From NCBI RefSeq assembly GCF_032163395.1, contig NZ_CP119968.1, positions 3,498,001 through 3,562,000 on the forward strand: a stretch of 64,000 bases of DNA. Reading direction: 5' to 3'. The notes under the pieces were generated by a model, which did not search any database, had not been told where the DNA came from, and saw only the letters and a program-made list of their open reading frames with translations. Position numbers and translations under genes: made by a program. Below are positions 1 to 8,303 of this stretch, in pieces (the first letter of the stretch is position 1; every line of letters starts with the position of its first letter). Origin of the DNA: Gloeocapsopsis dulcis (GTDB taxonomy: Bacteria > Cyanobacteriota > Cyanobacteriia > Cyanobacteriales > Chroococcidiopsidaceae).

Positions 1-1
1 T

Positions 2-925
2 GCCGATATCAACGTCGAGCGGGGACTAGATATTGCTAGCAAGTACCGAATCCGTTTTTTTGAAGACTACCGCGATTTGCTGCCTCATGTCGAAGCAGTT
101 TGTATTGCTGTTCCCACCCGCTTGCATCATGCTGTCGGGATGACCTGTCTCCAGGCGGGAATTCATGTTTTGATCGAGAAGCCAATTGCTGCTAGTATTG
201 CTGAAGCTGAATCTTTAGTAAATGCCGCAGCCCAATCACAGTGTATCTTACAAGTAGGTCATATTGAGCGCTTTAACCCAGCATTCCAAGAACTCAGCAA
301 AGTCCTGAAAACAGAAGAATTGCTGGCTTTAGAAGCACACCGCATGAGTCCTTATTCTCAGCGAGCAAACGATGTTTCGGTTGTGCTGGATTTAATGATT
401 CATGATATTGACTTGTTACTTGAGTTAGCTGGTGCACCGATTGTTAAGTTAACCGCTAGTGGTAGCCGTGCTGCTGGTTCTGGTTACTTAGATTATGTCA
501 CCGCGATTCTCGGCTTCGCTAATGGGATTGTTGCGACCCTCACTGCCAGCAAAGTGACTCATCGCAAAGTTCGGCGGATTGCGGCTCATTGTAAGAATTC
601 CCTGACAGAGGCAGATTTTCTGAATAACGAAATCTTGATTCACCGTCAAACAACCGCTAACTACATGACGGATTATGGTCAGGTCCTTTATCGTCAGGAT
701 GGTTTGATTGAGAAGGTTTACACAAGTAACATTGAACCTCTACACGCAGAATTAGAACACTTTGTGTCCTGTGTGCGGGGTGGCAATCAACCTTCTGTAG
801 GAGGCGAACAAGCACTTAAAGCTTTACGTCTAGCTAGTTCTATTGAACAAATGGCTTTAGACGGGAAAGCTTGGAAAGAAGAAGTAGAGCTTTATCAACG
901 GAATGGTTCTGCTGTTGTTATCTAA
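2..925 (+). CDS. Gfo/Idh/MocA-family NAD(P)-dependent oxidoreductase (5' end outside window)
   Basis: The reading frame is open from base 2, so the N-terminus (the dinucleotide-binding GxGxxG part) lies outside the window; 307 residues are visible. The EKP signature of the Gfo/Idh/MocA family occurs at about visible residue 58, in a stretch reading HVLIEKPIAA, followed by VGHIERFNPA, typical of the end of the Rossmann domain and the start of the C-terminal alpha/beta domain. The family oxidises or reduces sugars, sugar nucleotides or inositols, or acts as biliverdin-reductase-like enzymes; the substrate cannot be read here. A hairpin followed by a T-run lies just downstream. Family assignment firm, substrate unknown. 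Confidence 0.85.
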   Translation, partial: ADINVERGLDIASKYRIRFFEDYRDLLPHVEAVCIAVPTRLHHAVGMTCLQAGIHVLIEKPIAASIAEAESLVNAAAQSQCILQVGHIERFNPAFQELSKVLKTEELLALEAHRMSPYSQRANDVSVVLDLMIHDIDLLLELAGAPIVKLTASGSRAAGSGYLDYVTAILGFANGIVATLTASKVTHRKVRRIAAHCKNSLTEADFLNNEILIHRQTTANYMTDYGQVLYRQDGLIEKVYTSNIEPLHAELEHFVSCVRGGNQPSVGGEQALKALRLASSIEQMALDGKAWKEEVELYQRNGSAVVI

Positions 926-962
926 GCTTTTTTCAGAACATCACAAGTTAATTGGCAAGTTA

Positions 963-1000
963 AAGCCCAATTCTATGAAAAGATGAGGGCTGCTTTTTTT
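963..1000 (+). terminator. possible Rho-independent terminator after the oxidoreductase
   Basis: AGCCC (964-968) can pair with GGGCT (987-991), and seven T follow two bases later. The stem is short and the loop is about 18 nt, so this is a weak candidate. Confidence 0.4.
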
Positions 1001-1224
1001 GTTTTAGTCAGTTGTTTAACCAGATTAAGTATGAGAGGGGGGCAGGCAAGATGTCTACTTACCTATAAGTTTTATTAATCTATCTTTCTCTACATAGCTA
1101 AAAATTGCAGTCAGCCCCTAGCATAAGAAAGAATATTTTAATCATAAGTTTTACAAAATAACGCGTAAAGATACTAAAATCGAAACGGACAAAATCAACA
1201 CTCTGCTGTTGGAGGAGACCTCAT

Positions 1225-1362
1225 ATGTCTGATTTAGATCGTGGAATTATGAAGTTTAAGGGAGCCGATTCCCCAAAAGCAGTTGCAATTTCAACAATGC
1301 TGATATTGGGTTCAATTGCAGTCCTTATTTTATGGGCATTGCAGGTTGCTTATAGTCAATAG
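1225..1362 (+). CDS. 45-residue single-span membrane protein
   Basis: A short gene beginning ATG with a strong ribosome-binding site (GGAGGAG at 1211-1217). The product starts MSDLDRGIMKFKGADSPK and then has one hydrophobic segment, roughly residues 19-41, ending in VAYSQ. Size and layout (charged N-terminus, one helix) are like the small subunits of cyanobacterial photosystems or NDH-1, but I cannot name it with confidence. It stands alone, with about 300 bp of AT-rich DNA upstream that probably holds its promoter. Confidence 0.75.
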   Translation: MSDLDRGIMKFKGADSPKAVAISTMLILGSIAVLILWALQVAYSQ

Positions 1363-1579
1363 CTAGGTTGTAAGAACTAGAAATTTTGCGTAGCTTGCTT
1401 TCCGCAAAGGAGGGACGAGTTCGACTTACGCATAGTTATTAACTGTTAGACTTGAGCTTTGCAATATGTCTAGGTATTCCTTTAAAGTAGGAAAGAAGTA
1501 AATATTAGAAATAATCTTCGGTTGCGTTACTCCAGCCAACTGCAAGAAAAGTCCATAAACCCTAATTCCTAATTCTCAA

Positions 1580-4471
1580 ATGCTGCAAGTCTGGGGTGCG
1601 ATCGCTATTTTTTTGATCTGTCCCCTTATTGGCGGATTACCACTTATTGCTGGAATCGTATCAGCGCTGAGTGGGCGTAACTTAGGGAACTCAGGCACAG
1701 GTAATATTAGTGTGTCTGCAGCGTTTTATTATGGTGGTAAACTTGCAGGTATTCTTGCAGTTCTCTCGGAAGCCTTAAAAGGCATAGCTGCCGTTCTTTT
1801 AGCAAGGGCATTCTTTCCCCAAGACCCAGTATGGGAGTTAATTGCCTTAATTGCCTTAGTGATGGGACGTTATTGGATAGGTGGAGGCGCTGGGACAACA
1901 AATGTTGTTTGGGGTTTCATCGTTCACGATCCTGTTGTAGCAGGTTTAGTATTTCTCATTGGCGGAATTAGTTTCACCGTCTTACGCGAAAGGCAATTGG
2001 GAAAATTTGGCGTCTTGATTTTGTTTCCCTTGCTAACCGCACTGCTACGTCCTCATGATTCAGCTCGAATTGTCGCAGCGATCGCCCTAGCAATTTTACT
2101 AGGATGGATTTATCAAAAAATGCCTGACGATCTCGATTTAGCACCAGATGCAGGACACGCGGAGTCGCAAAAAGTGTTTCGCTTTTTTCGTGGTGATAAA
2201 GCTATAGTTTCCTTAAGTGATGAGTTGTCAGCGGCTCAAGTTGGACAAAAAGCAGCAACACTTTCACAATTAATTCGCTGGGGCTACCCTGTACCAAAAG
2301 GTTGGGTACTTCCTCCTGGTGACGACTCAGAACCTCTCGTTAACTATCTACCCTTAGAAAAGTCCCCCTTAGTTGTACGTTCCTCAGCCGTAGGTGAAGA
2401 CTCTCAGCAAGCTTCAGCAGCAGGGCAGTATAAAACGGTTCTAGGTGTAGCAAGTAAAGAGCAATTGCAGCAGGCGATCGCTACAGTTTTAGCTTCTTAC
2501 GACAACCCAGCGGCAATAGAATATCGCAAACAACGCGGTTTGCCAGAATCAGCAATGGCTGTTCTCATTCAACAACAAGTACAGGGCGTTTTTTCTGGAG
2601 TAGCATTTAGTCGCGATCCGATGACACAGCAAGGTGATACTGTTGTCATTGAAGCTTTACCAGGTGATGCCAGCAAAGTTGTGTCGGGACAAGTCACACC
2701 AGAACAATATCGCGTTATTGTGTCACATACTGACTTAGAACACAGCCAAAACTGGGTATTGCCGGAACATATAGCATTAAGTGTTGAGGGTGAAGGAGAC
2801 ATTCCACCTCGTTTGATTCAACAAGTTGCTTTCTTAGCGCGACACCTAGAAGCACGCTATCACGGCATTCCCCAAGATATCGAGTGGAGCTACGATGGTA
2901 AAACATTGTGGTTGTTACAATCGCGTCCAATTACAACGCTGCTACCAATTTGGACGCGCAAAATTGCTGCAGAAGTCATTCCAGGATTAATTCGTCCGCT
3001 GACTTGGTCGATCAATCGTCCTTTAACTTGTGGCGTTTGGGGAGAAATTTTTACAGTTGTATTGGGAAGTCGCGCTCGTGGTTTAGATTTTAATCAAACA
3101 GCAACACTGCATTATTCTCATGCTTATTTCAATGCTTCCCTGCTGGGACGGATATTTTTACGCATGGGTTTACCGCCAGAGAGTTTGGAGTTTTTAACGC
3201 GGGGTGCAAAGTTTAGTAAGCCCCCATTACGTTCCACTGTGCGCAATATTCCAGGATTGATGCGTTTGTTAAGTCGCGAGTTGAATTTAGCAAAAGATTT
3301 TCAAAAAGACGATCAACAGTACTTCCAGCCAGCATTAATTGAGTTGAACTCAAGCGATCGCGATCCAGTAAAACTACTATCACGCATAGATTTGATTCTA
3401 GAATTACTGAAAAAGGCAACGTACTATAGTATCTTGGCACCTCTGAGCGTGGCTTTGCGACAGGCGATGTTCAAGACAAAAGATGTAGAAATTGATTACA
3501 GCCTCACCCCAGAAGTGGCCTCAATGCGATCGCTTGTGCAACTTGCCGGTGATGCGCGTCGTGTCTTACCTGAGTCTCAAAATGTGTCTTCTGAAGAGGT
3601 GTTTACTCAGTTGGCTGAGACAAATCAAGGCAGGGAAATTATACAGCGATTTGATCAGTTGTTGGAGCGTTATGGCTATTTGAGTGAGGTGGGAACTGAT
3701 ATTGCCGTGCCTACTTGGAGAGAGGAACCGAAGTATGTACGGGAGTTGTTTGTGCAGTTTGTAGTGAGTGGGGATTTGGGAGAAAACGAACCACACAGAC
3801 GCAGAGGACGCCGAGGCAAGAGAGTAGTACAAGGGCGAGTTGATTTGAAGGGGAGGGTGACTGAGGTTTATAGTCAGTTGTTGGCGCATTTGCGTTGGTG
3901 TTTTGTGGCGTTAGAACGAGTGTGGTTAGAGTCGGGATTGCTGGTGTCTAAGGGGGATATTTTCTTTTTGGAGTTTGCGGAAGTGCGGCGGATTGTTGTG
4001 GATGGTGACTCTAAGTTGAGTTCTCAGTTAAAAGAACTTGTGGAACAGCGGCGATCGCAACTTGAACAAGATAGTAGCTTAGATGTACCTTTATTAGTCT
4101 ATGGCCATGCCCCCCCAACTCCCTCTGCTTTCTCTGCTTCCTCTGCTTCCCTACTACAGGGTATTGGTGCTAGTCCTGGTAAGGTAGAAGGGCGGGTGAA
4201 GGTACTACGAAATTTGCAAGCGACTTCTGAGATTGACCGAGAGACGATTCTTGTTGTGCCGTATACAGATTCTGGCTGGGCACCATTATTAGCAAGATCG
4301 GGCGGGCTGATTGCAGAAGCGGGAGGACGACTTTCTCATGGTGCAATTGTGGCGCGCGAGTATGGATTACCAGCAGTTATGGATATTCACAATGCCACCG
4401 TTATTTTACAGGATGGTCAACGAGTACAAATAGATGGTCAATTGGGAACAGTGCAAATTTTGGCAGATTAA
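1580..4471 (+). CDS. PlsY-like membrane domain fused to PEP-synthase/rifampicin-phosphotransferase-like domains
   Basis: A 963-residue fusion. Residues 1 to about 195 are a multi-span membrane domain like the glycerol-3-phosphate acyltransferase PlsY, with SGTGN near residue 39 in place of the usual GSGNPGATN motif and GGGAGTTN where PlsY has GGKG. From about 205 to 455 is a PPDK/PEP-synthase ATP-grasp domain (VRSSAVGEDS from about residue 265, ending in LLQSRPI). A helical middle region follows. The C-terminus is the phosphohistidine swivel domain with GGRLSHGAIVARE; the His is residue 920. The pyruvate-binding barrel is absent, as in rifampicin phosphotransferases. The changed PlsY loops make acyltransferase activity uncertain. 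Two repeat-like stretches lie inside the frame (listed separately). Confidence 0.8.
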   Translation: MLQVWGAIAIFLICPLIGGLPLIAGIVSALSGRNLGNSGTGNISVSAAFYYGGKLAGILAVLSEALKGIAAVLLARAFFPQDPVWELIALIALVMGRYWIGGGAGTTNVVWGFIVHDPVVAGLVFLIGGISFTVLRERQLGKFGVLILFPLLTALLRPHDSARIVAAIALAILLGWIYQKMPDDLDLAPDAGHAESQKVFRFFRGDKAIVSLSDELSAAQVGQKAATLSQLIRWGYPVPKGWVLPPGDDSEPLVNYLPLEKSPLVVRSSAVGEDSQQASAAGQYKTVLGVASKEQLQQAIATVLASYDNPAAIEYRKQRGLPESAMAVLIQQQVQGVFSGVAFSRDPMTQQGDTVVIEALPGDASKVVSGQVTPEQYRVIVSHTDLEHSQNWVLPEHIALSVEGEGDIPPRLIQQVAFLARHLEARYHGIPQDIEWSYDGKTLWLLQSRPITTLLPIWTRKIAAEVIPGLIRPLTWSINRPLTCGVWGEIFTVVLGSRARGLDFNQTATLHYSHAYFNASLLGRIFLRMGLPPESLEFLTRGAKFSKPPLRSTVRNIPGLMRLLSRELNLAKDFQKDDQQYFQPALIELNSSDRDPVKLLSRIDLILELLKKATYYSILAPLSVALRQAMFKTKDVEIDYSLTPEVASMRSLVQLAGDARRVLPESQNVSSEEVFTQLAETNQGREIIQRFDQLLERYGYLSEVGTDIAVPTWREEPKYVRELFVQFVVSGDLGENEPHRRRGRRGKRVVQGRVDLKGRVTEVYSQLLAHLRWCFVALERVWLESGLLVSKGDIFFLEFAEVRRIVVDGDSKLSSQLKELVEQRRSQLEQDSSLDVPLLVYGHAPPTPSAFSASSASLLQGIGASPGKVEGRVKVLRNLQATSEIDRETILVVPYTDSGWAPLLARSGGLIAEAGGRLSHGAIVAREYGLPAVMDIHNATVILQDGQRVQIDGQLGTVQILAD
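3788..3822 (+). repeat. intergenic-type repeat carried in frame inside the fusion gene
   Basis: The purine-rich stretch around 3788-3822 has the cyanobacterial dispersed-repeat style (CACAGACGCAGAGGACGC) normally seen between genes. Here it is read as an Arg/Gly-rich segment (HRRRGRRGKR) in the helical middle region. Confidence 0.45.
4121..4152 (+). repeat. CTCTGCTTC tandem repeat in frame in the domain linker
   Basis: Copies of CTCTGCTT(T/C) run in tandem and encode a Ser/Ala/Phe-rich linker directly before the swivel domain. This looks like a pyrimidine-strand version of the GCAGAG repeats used between genes in cyanobacteria. Confidence 0.5.
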
Positions 4472-4561
4472 AGTTATTCGTTTGTATTGGGGTTTGTTGA
4501 GTAAGGCTAAACATCCTGGCAAGCAAACTCAGATCAATTAAAAATCTAAAAACACAACGAT

Positions 4562-5425
4562 ATGACTCGTCGAGCATTGTTATTAATCAATCGTCACGCT
4601 CGTCAAGGACAAAATTCACAAGCGATCGCTCAACTGCAAAAGTTGGATTTGGAGTTGATACTAGAGAACATTGAAGATGTGCGGTTTCTACCGGAAATTA
4701 TTCAGAGTTACAAAGATAAGGTAGATTTAGTCATCGTTGGTGGTGGTGATGGGACTTTGAATGCTGCAGTTGACGGTTTAGTAAGTACTCAGCTACCTTT
4801 GGGCATCTTGCCTTTAGGAACAGCTAACGATTTAGCACGTACCTTAGGAATTCCTAATTCTCTATCTGAAGCTTGCAAAATCATCGCTAGCGGTAATGTT
4901 CAACACATTGACTTAGGCTGGGTTAATGGCAAGCACTTTTTCAATGTTGCCAGTCTTGGGCTGAGTGTTCAAATCACACAAAAACTCACGAAAAAAGCTA
5001 AACGGCGTTGGGGAGTTTTTGCTTATGCCATCACTGCAATAAAAGCTATGTGGCAAGTACGACCATTTCATGCAGAAATTCGTCTCAACGGACAAACAAT
5101 ACAGCTGAAAACTATTCAAATTGCAATCGGAAATGGTCGTTACTATGGAGGTGGAATGACAATCGTACACGATGCTAAGATCAACGATCAGAGGCTAGAT
5201 GTGTACAGTTTAGAGATACAGCACTGGTGGCAGATGTTAGCTTTGTTACCTGCTTTACGGCGGGGAAGGCACACCGCATCCTTGGGTGTTCGTACTTTTC
5301 ACGCTCAGGAAATAGAAGTTTATACTCGCAAACCCCGCCCAATTAATACTGATGGAGAAATTACAACCTACACACCTGCACATTTTCGCGTTATTCCTCG
5401 CGCTTTAGCTGTTTTGGTGCCATAG
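4562..5425 (+). CDS. diacylglycerol kinase family lipid kinase (YegS/DgkB-like)
   Basis: The 287-residue protein has the DAGK catalytic signature GGGDGT at residues 60-65, followed by LPLGTANDLAR, where the nucleotide-binding loop and lid lie. It should phosphorylate diacylglycerol or a related lipid, or be a YegS/BmrU-type soluble lipid kinase, at the inner membrane face. Length is normal for the family (about 300). It follows the PlsY-like fusion by 90 bp and precedes exoD by 30 bp on the same strand, suggesting a lipid/envelope transcription unit. Confidence 0.88.
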   Translation: MTRRALLLINRHARQGQNSQAIAQLQKLDLELILENIEDVRFLPEIIQSYKDKVDLVIVGGGDGTLNAAVDGLVSTQLPLGILPLGTANDLARTLGIPNSLSEACKIIASGNVQHIDLGWVNGKHFFNVASLGLSVQITQKLTKKAKRRWGVFAYAITAIKAMWQVRPFHAEIRLNGQTIQLKTIQIAIGNGRYYGGGMTIVHDAKINDQRLDVYSLEIQHWWQMLALLPALRRGRHTASLGVRTFHAQEIEVYTRKPRPINTDGEITTYTPAHFRVIPRALAVLVP

Positions 5426-5455
5426 CTATTTCAATGCGGAAATACCACACACCCG

Positions 5456-6055
5456 ATGCTGAGATTTTCTCAAGATATTAAATTGTTGCTAGAAAAGTTA
5501 GCCTCTCAGCCACTTACTATTGGCGATATTCTGGCAGAAACTTCGGAAAGAGGCTTTAGCTTAGTTATTGCATTGCTTGTCTTACCCTTTCTGTTTCCAA
5601 TGCCTCCAGGCTTTACAGGTCCTTTGGGTTCAGCCTGCTTATTACTTTCGCTACAAATGGTTATGGGGCGGCGATCGCCTTGGTTGCCTAGAAAAATTGC
5701 CCAATTTCGATTTCCTCGCCGATTTGTCTTACAAATTCTCCGAAACTTAAGGCGTATTACGCGAGTTATTGAAAAGATTGCACGTCCTCGATTAACAGCA
5801 TTTGCCCAAAGTCAAATTACCTGGCAGCTCAACGGACTTTGCATTTCTTGGCTGACAATACTTCTTATCTCGCCAATTCCATTTACAAACCCTATACCTA
5901 CAGTGGGAATTTTATTACTTGCAGTGGCTACTTTAGAAGCTGATGGTTTACTTATGTGTATCAGCTATGTACTGACTGCTCTTATTACCTTGATAGTTGT
6001 ATCAATTGGCTATACACTTTGGCAAGCTCCTCATGTTTTGCCGAGTTTATTTTAA
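5456..6055 (+). CDS. exoD: ExoD-family exopolysaccharide synthesis protein
   Basis: A 199-residue membrane protein of the ExoD family: hydrophobic segment LVIALLVLPFLFPMPPG, then a GRRSPWLPRKI loop and two further hydrophobic stretches. ExoD was found through its effect on exopolysaccharide production and alkali tolerance in rhizobia; its molecular activity is unknown. Start ATG 30 bp after the lipid kinase stop, same strand. Confidence 0.82.
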   Translation: MLRFSQDIKLLLEKLASQPLTIGDILAETSERGFSLVIALLVLPFLFPMPPGFTGPLGSACLLLSLQMVMGRRSPWLPRKIAQFRFPRRFVLQILRNLRRITRVIEKIARPRLTAFAQSQITWQLNGLCISWLTILLISPIPFTNPIPTVGILLLAVATLEADGLLMCISYVLTALITLIVVSIGYTLWQAPHVLPSLF

Positions 6056-6135
6056 AGCAAAAGCCCCAAGAAGGAAAGAGGAGATTATCCTCAATTCACA
6101 ACTCTTGGAGCTGACAATCTACAAGAAATTTGAAC

Positions 6136-6606
6136 TTAGCGAGTTTCCTTGCGTCGATCAACAACCTGAACTTCTGGCTGGTTAGTTGTACTGACTACAT
6201 TGCGCTCAGTAGTATCGCTAGCATAGCGCTGCGCTCTTGGCTCTACCTTAGTGTGAGTAGACATGGTGTTTGCGTAACTGTCGCTAGCTGGCATATCATA
6301 TACCTTCCACCCCTGAACACCTCGATTGCTTAGAACTGTGCTAGCGCGGTCAATATCTGCTGCAGTGCCTTCTATAAACACCAAGTAGTCACCATGAGAA
6401 ACACGATCGCTATATGCCTTGGCATCTTCTTCAGGAATCCCTAATCCTGTAAGGGCACCGACAATACCTCCTGCTGCTGCGCCAATACCTGCACCAGCTA
6501 AGGTAGTTGCAATTGTTCCACCTGCGAGAAATGGACCTACTCCAGGAATCAGCAATGCTTCTAAACCTACTAGTAAGCCACCAACGCCTCCTAGTACTGT
6601 ACCGAG
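6136..6606 (-). pseudogene. N-terminally truncated Gly-rich stress protein (YflT/GSP17M-like)
   Basis: The surviving frame holds the Gly/Ala-rich hydrophobic core (LIPGVGPFLAGG) and the terminal alpha/beta repeat (GDYLVFIEGTAADIDRA) of cyanobacterial general-stress-like proteins. It runs upstream to a stop at 6607-6609 without the usual N-terminal repeat, although residues before the first possible start (TTG, 6555) still look like the protein (VGGLLVGLEALLIPGVG). The break coincides with the start of the cas12k fragment on the other strand, so the 5' part was removed by a rearrangement. A full-length relative lies at 15480. Confidence 0.7.
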
Positions 6607-6828
6607 CTAAAGATAAACGGCACGTCGATCAGTTCAGCAGTAGCGATCACACAAACCTATAAAGCTGGCAGTATCGTTTTGCCTAAGCTAGGGGATATGC
6701 GGGAGATTGTCCAAAGTGAAATTCAAGCCATAGCCGAAGCAAAAGTTCCTGGCTACGTAGAAGCCCATGAAAAGGCAAAGGAATTAGCACTTTCTGCTTA
6801 CCATCTCCGCCTAGCTAGGCGAAGTTGA
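6604..6828 (+). pseudogene. cas12k: cas12k C-terminal fragment (type V-K CAST effector), internally deleted
   Basis: The open frame (no start, TGA at 6826-6828) reads TYKAGSIVLPKLGDMRE, then VQSEIQAIAE..VPGYVE, then KAKELALSAYHLRLARRS. From memory of the Cas12k of the Scytonema CAST, the first part matches its RuvC-like C-terminal region almost residue for residue and the last part matches its extreme C-terminus; the roughly 50 residues normally between PGY and the KAKELALSAY tail are missing, in frame. Cas12k is the nuclease-inactive, RNA-guided targeting protein of type V-K CRISPR-associated transposons. About 570 N-terminal residues are absent, so it is dead. It is followed, as in intact elements, by a tracrRNA/repeat/guide region. 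Confidence 0.88.
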
Positions 6829-6949
6829 CAAATATCTGAACCTTGACAATAAAATAATCAATAGCCAATTGAGGTGCTAATACCGTGTATTACTCTGAAG
6901 TGGCAACAACTCTCCAGGTATTGGGTGGGTTGTCATAATTTTTACTAAA
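6829..6949 (+). other. decayed tracrRNA region of the CAST
   Basis: In V-K elements the tracrRNA gene lies directly downstream of cas12k and spans about 200 nt. Here only about 120 bp separate the cas12k stop from the homing guide. An AT-rich start with ATAAAATAAT and AATAGC resembles what I recall of the Scytonema element, but the stem-loops cannot be reconstructed by eye. Probably internally deleted. Confidence 0.4.
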
Positions 6950-6961
6950 GAGGGTTGAAAG
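6904..6961 (+). CRISPR. degenerate V-K repeat plus truncated 3' repeat of the delocalised crRNA
   Basis: 6904-6932 (CAACAAC...GGGTGGGTTG) has the ends and spacing of a type V-K direct repeat, with several mismatches in the middle and loss of the terminal AAAG. After 17 bases, 6950-6961 reads GAGGGTTGAAAG, the conserved 3' end of V-K repeats, directly abutting the guide. This spacing matches the atypical, shortened repeat that carries the homing guide in V-K CASTs. There is no array of ordinary spacers. Confidence 0.65.
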
Positions 6962-6979
6962 AGAGCGCTACGTTGACAT
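6962..6979 (+). ncRNA. delocalised CAST homing guide matching tRNA-Val
   Basis: The 18 bases AGAGCGCTACGTTGACAT follow immediately after GTTGAAAG and are identical to 23350-23367 in the tRNA-Val gene of this window. The match stops after 18 nt (guide TATCGC versus tRNA CGTAGA), as expected for delocalised guides, which typically match only about 17-20 nt of a tRNA. The target has GGTT 5' of it, fitting the NGTN PAM of V-K systems. Confidence 0.85.
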
Positions 6980-7013
6980 TATCGCTATAGTCTCCGTGAA
7001 TAAATGACATTAA

Positions 7014-7905
7014 CAGGACTTACGCAAGAGTCATTTGAATGGACGGATGCTGGAGTTGTGCAATCAAATAATCTCAGAGCATCCCGTGCTTGATCTGGTA
7101 GATAGTCTTACTGCTGTGGTAGGCAATCGAATTGAGCCGAATCCAAACGAGTAAGGCACAAGCAAGATGATTGCGTTGAATGCGAGGTTTACGACATTGG
7201 CAAGCTGCGAGTGCGGTTAAGTGCTTCAACTCACGGTGAAACTCCTCAATCTGAAGAGCGGATGCCACAGGCATCTTGCACAGCATCAGTGTCAGCTTGG
7301 GCTAAGTCGTTGGTGGCGACAAATTCCGTCGTGTTGGTAGCAACAGTGACTCGCAACAGTTTCACCTTTTTAACTTTCGGGAAGCCTGGGATGTTGAGCA
7401 ACTTGCCTTGCTGCACATCGCTATCACTCCAGACCAGTTCATCCCCGCGCACGTACGGTGCACTGCCGCCACTATCATCGACGCGACGGTTGGTTTTGAG
7501 TGGGCAGTAATACACGCCGAATTGGTCGATTTGCCCCATCAACTTCGGCGTTGCGTACCAGCTATCCATCAAGACGGTACGAAACGATAACTGCTTGCTG
7601 TAGACTACTCCCTTCAGCATGTTGGCAACACGATCCAACTTACTTTGTCCATCCCCATCCAGGTCATCGACTCGATAGTCAATTGGGGATGGCTGTAGCA
7701 GCAGTTTAACGTTGTCCCACAGCAACCGAGGCGTTAGCCTCTCGCCCCGAAGATAGCGATTGATGCGGTCATGGCTAATGCCTTCTAGATGGTCAGCCAG
7801 ATGAGTGACGGTGTAGTTGATAGGACTGCTCAGCAAACTACTGCCAGTACTCCAGTTTGGTGAAGCTCGTTTCTCCCGTCTAAAACTACTTTTGCGTAAG
7901 TCCTG
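7014..7905 (-). mobile_element. IS copy A (IS701/IS4-like), 892 bp, internally deleted
   Basis: The ends are inverted repeats: CAGGACTTACGCAA at 7014 and its complement TTGCGTAAGTCCTG ending at 7905. No target duplication is evident (left flank ATTAA, right flank TTTCT). Inside, on the minus strand, are pieces of one DDE transposase. The first 693 bp are collinear with copy B at 23515-24207. The element adjoins a CAST remnant on its left. Confidence 0.85.
7074..7905 (-). pseudogene. IS transposase, internally deleted and frameshifted
   Basis: The minus frame reads ISHDRINRYLRGERLTP, then jumps from LLLQPSP to DGDGQSKLD, losing the segment that would carry the first catalytic Asp and about 55 following residues. 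It continues through MLKGVVYSKQLSFRTVLMDS and the TNRRVDD and WSDSDV parts. After GIRSSD a stop is met; the rest (QIEEFHRELKHL ... IYQIKHGML) is in another frame, where CTCTTCAGATT replaces the expected CTGGCAGATT. Both defects are shared with copy B, so neither copy encodes an active transposase. Confidence 0.8.
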
Positions 7906-8006
7906 TTTCTGTTTGCGAATAACTTGTGAGAATACGATTCTTGAATACAAGCTCCGAGATTGAAGTTTAGCTTTTCGAAGATAGCTTTCCTTTTTCGGCT
8001 CAAACA

Positions 8007-8303
8007 CTAAAGCTCTTTTTTGCTCACCGCAACTCCTGCCCCAAATCCACCGATCCCTGCAATTCCTGCAATTATTACCTTTTCTGCAAGTTCCTTGGCC
8101 TTTGTTAAACCTGCATATCCAAAGACCATCAGAACAAGGACAAGAATTGCTCCCATGCCCAATCTTTTTGTGTTTTCGCTGGATTGACTCTTCTTAAAGT
8201 TGCGTTCATTCTCTTTTTCGAGATTATCGAGAGTCTGAGTTATGTGTTCAGAAGTAACGCGCTTGGCTAGCGGTGAAGAACCAGACGATGATGTGCGTTC
8301 TAT
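8007..8303 (-). CDS. small two-span membrane ORF in frame after the TetR stop
   Basis: Directly behind the TAG of the TetR gene, in the same frame, 98 codons stay open to a TAG at 8007-8009. They encode a polar first half (KRVTSEHITQTLDNLEKENE) and a hydrophobic second half with two likely helices (MGAILVLVLMVFGYAGL and VIIAGIAGIGGFGAGVAV). No ATG/GTG/TTG occurs near the 5' side; TTG at 8162 or ATG at 8156 would give only about 50 residues. It may be a gene whose start was lost, or a former C-terminal extension of the regulator. Confidence 0.35.
   Translation of the reverse strand: MERTSSSGSSPLAKRVTSEHITQTLDNLEKENERNFKKSQSSENTKRLGMGAILVLVLMVFGYAGLTKAKELAEKVIIAGIAGIGGFGAGVAVSKKEL

Noticed and set aside
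7246-8007. A 253-residue transposase starting at 8007.
   Set aside because: The first 35 codons lie outside the IS terminal repeat at 7905 and are fortuitous read-in; the element itself has deletion and frameshift.
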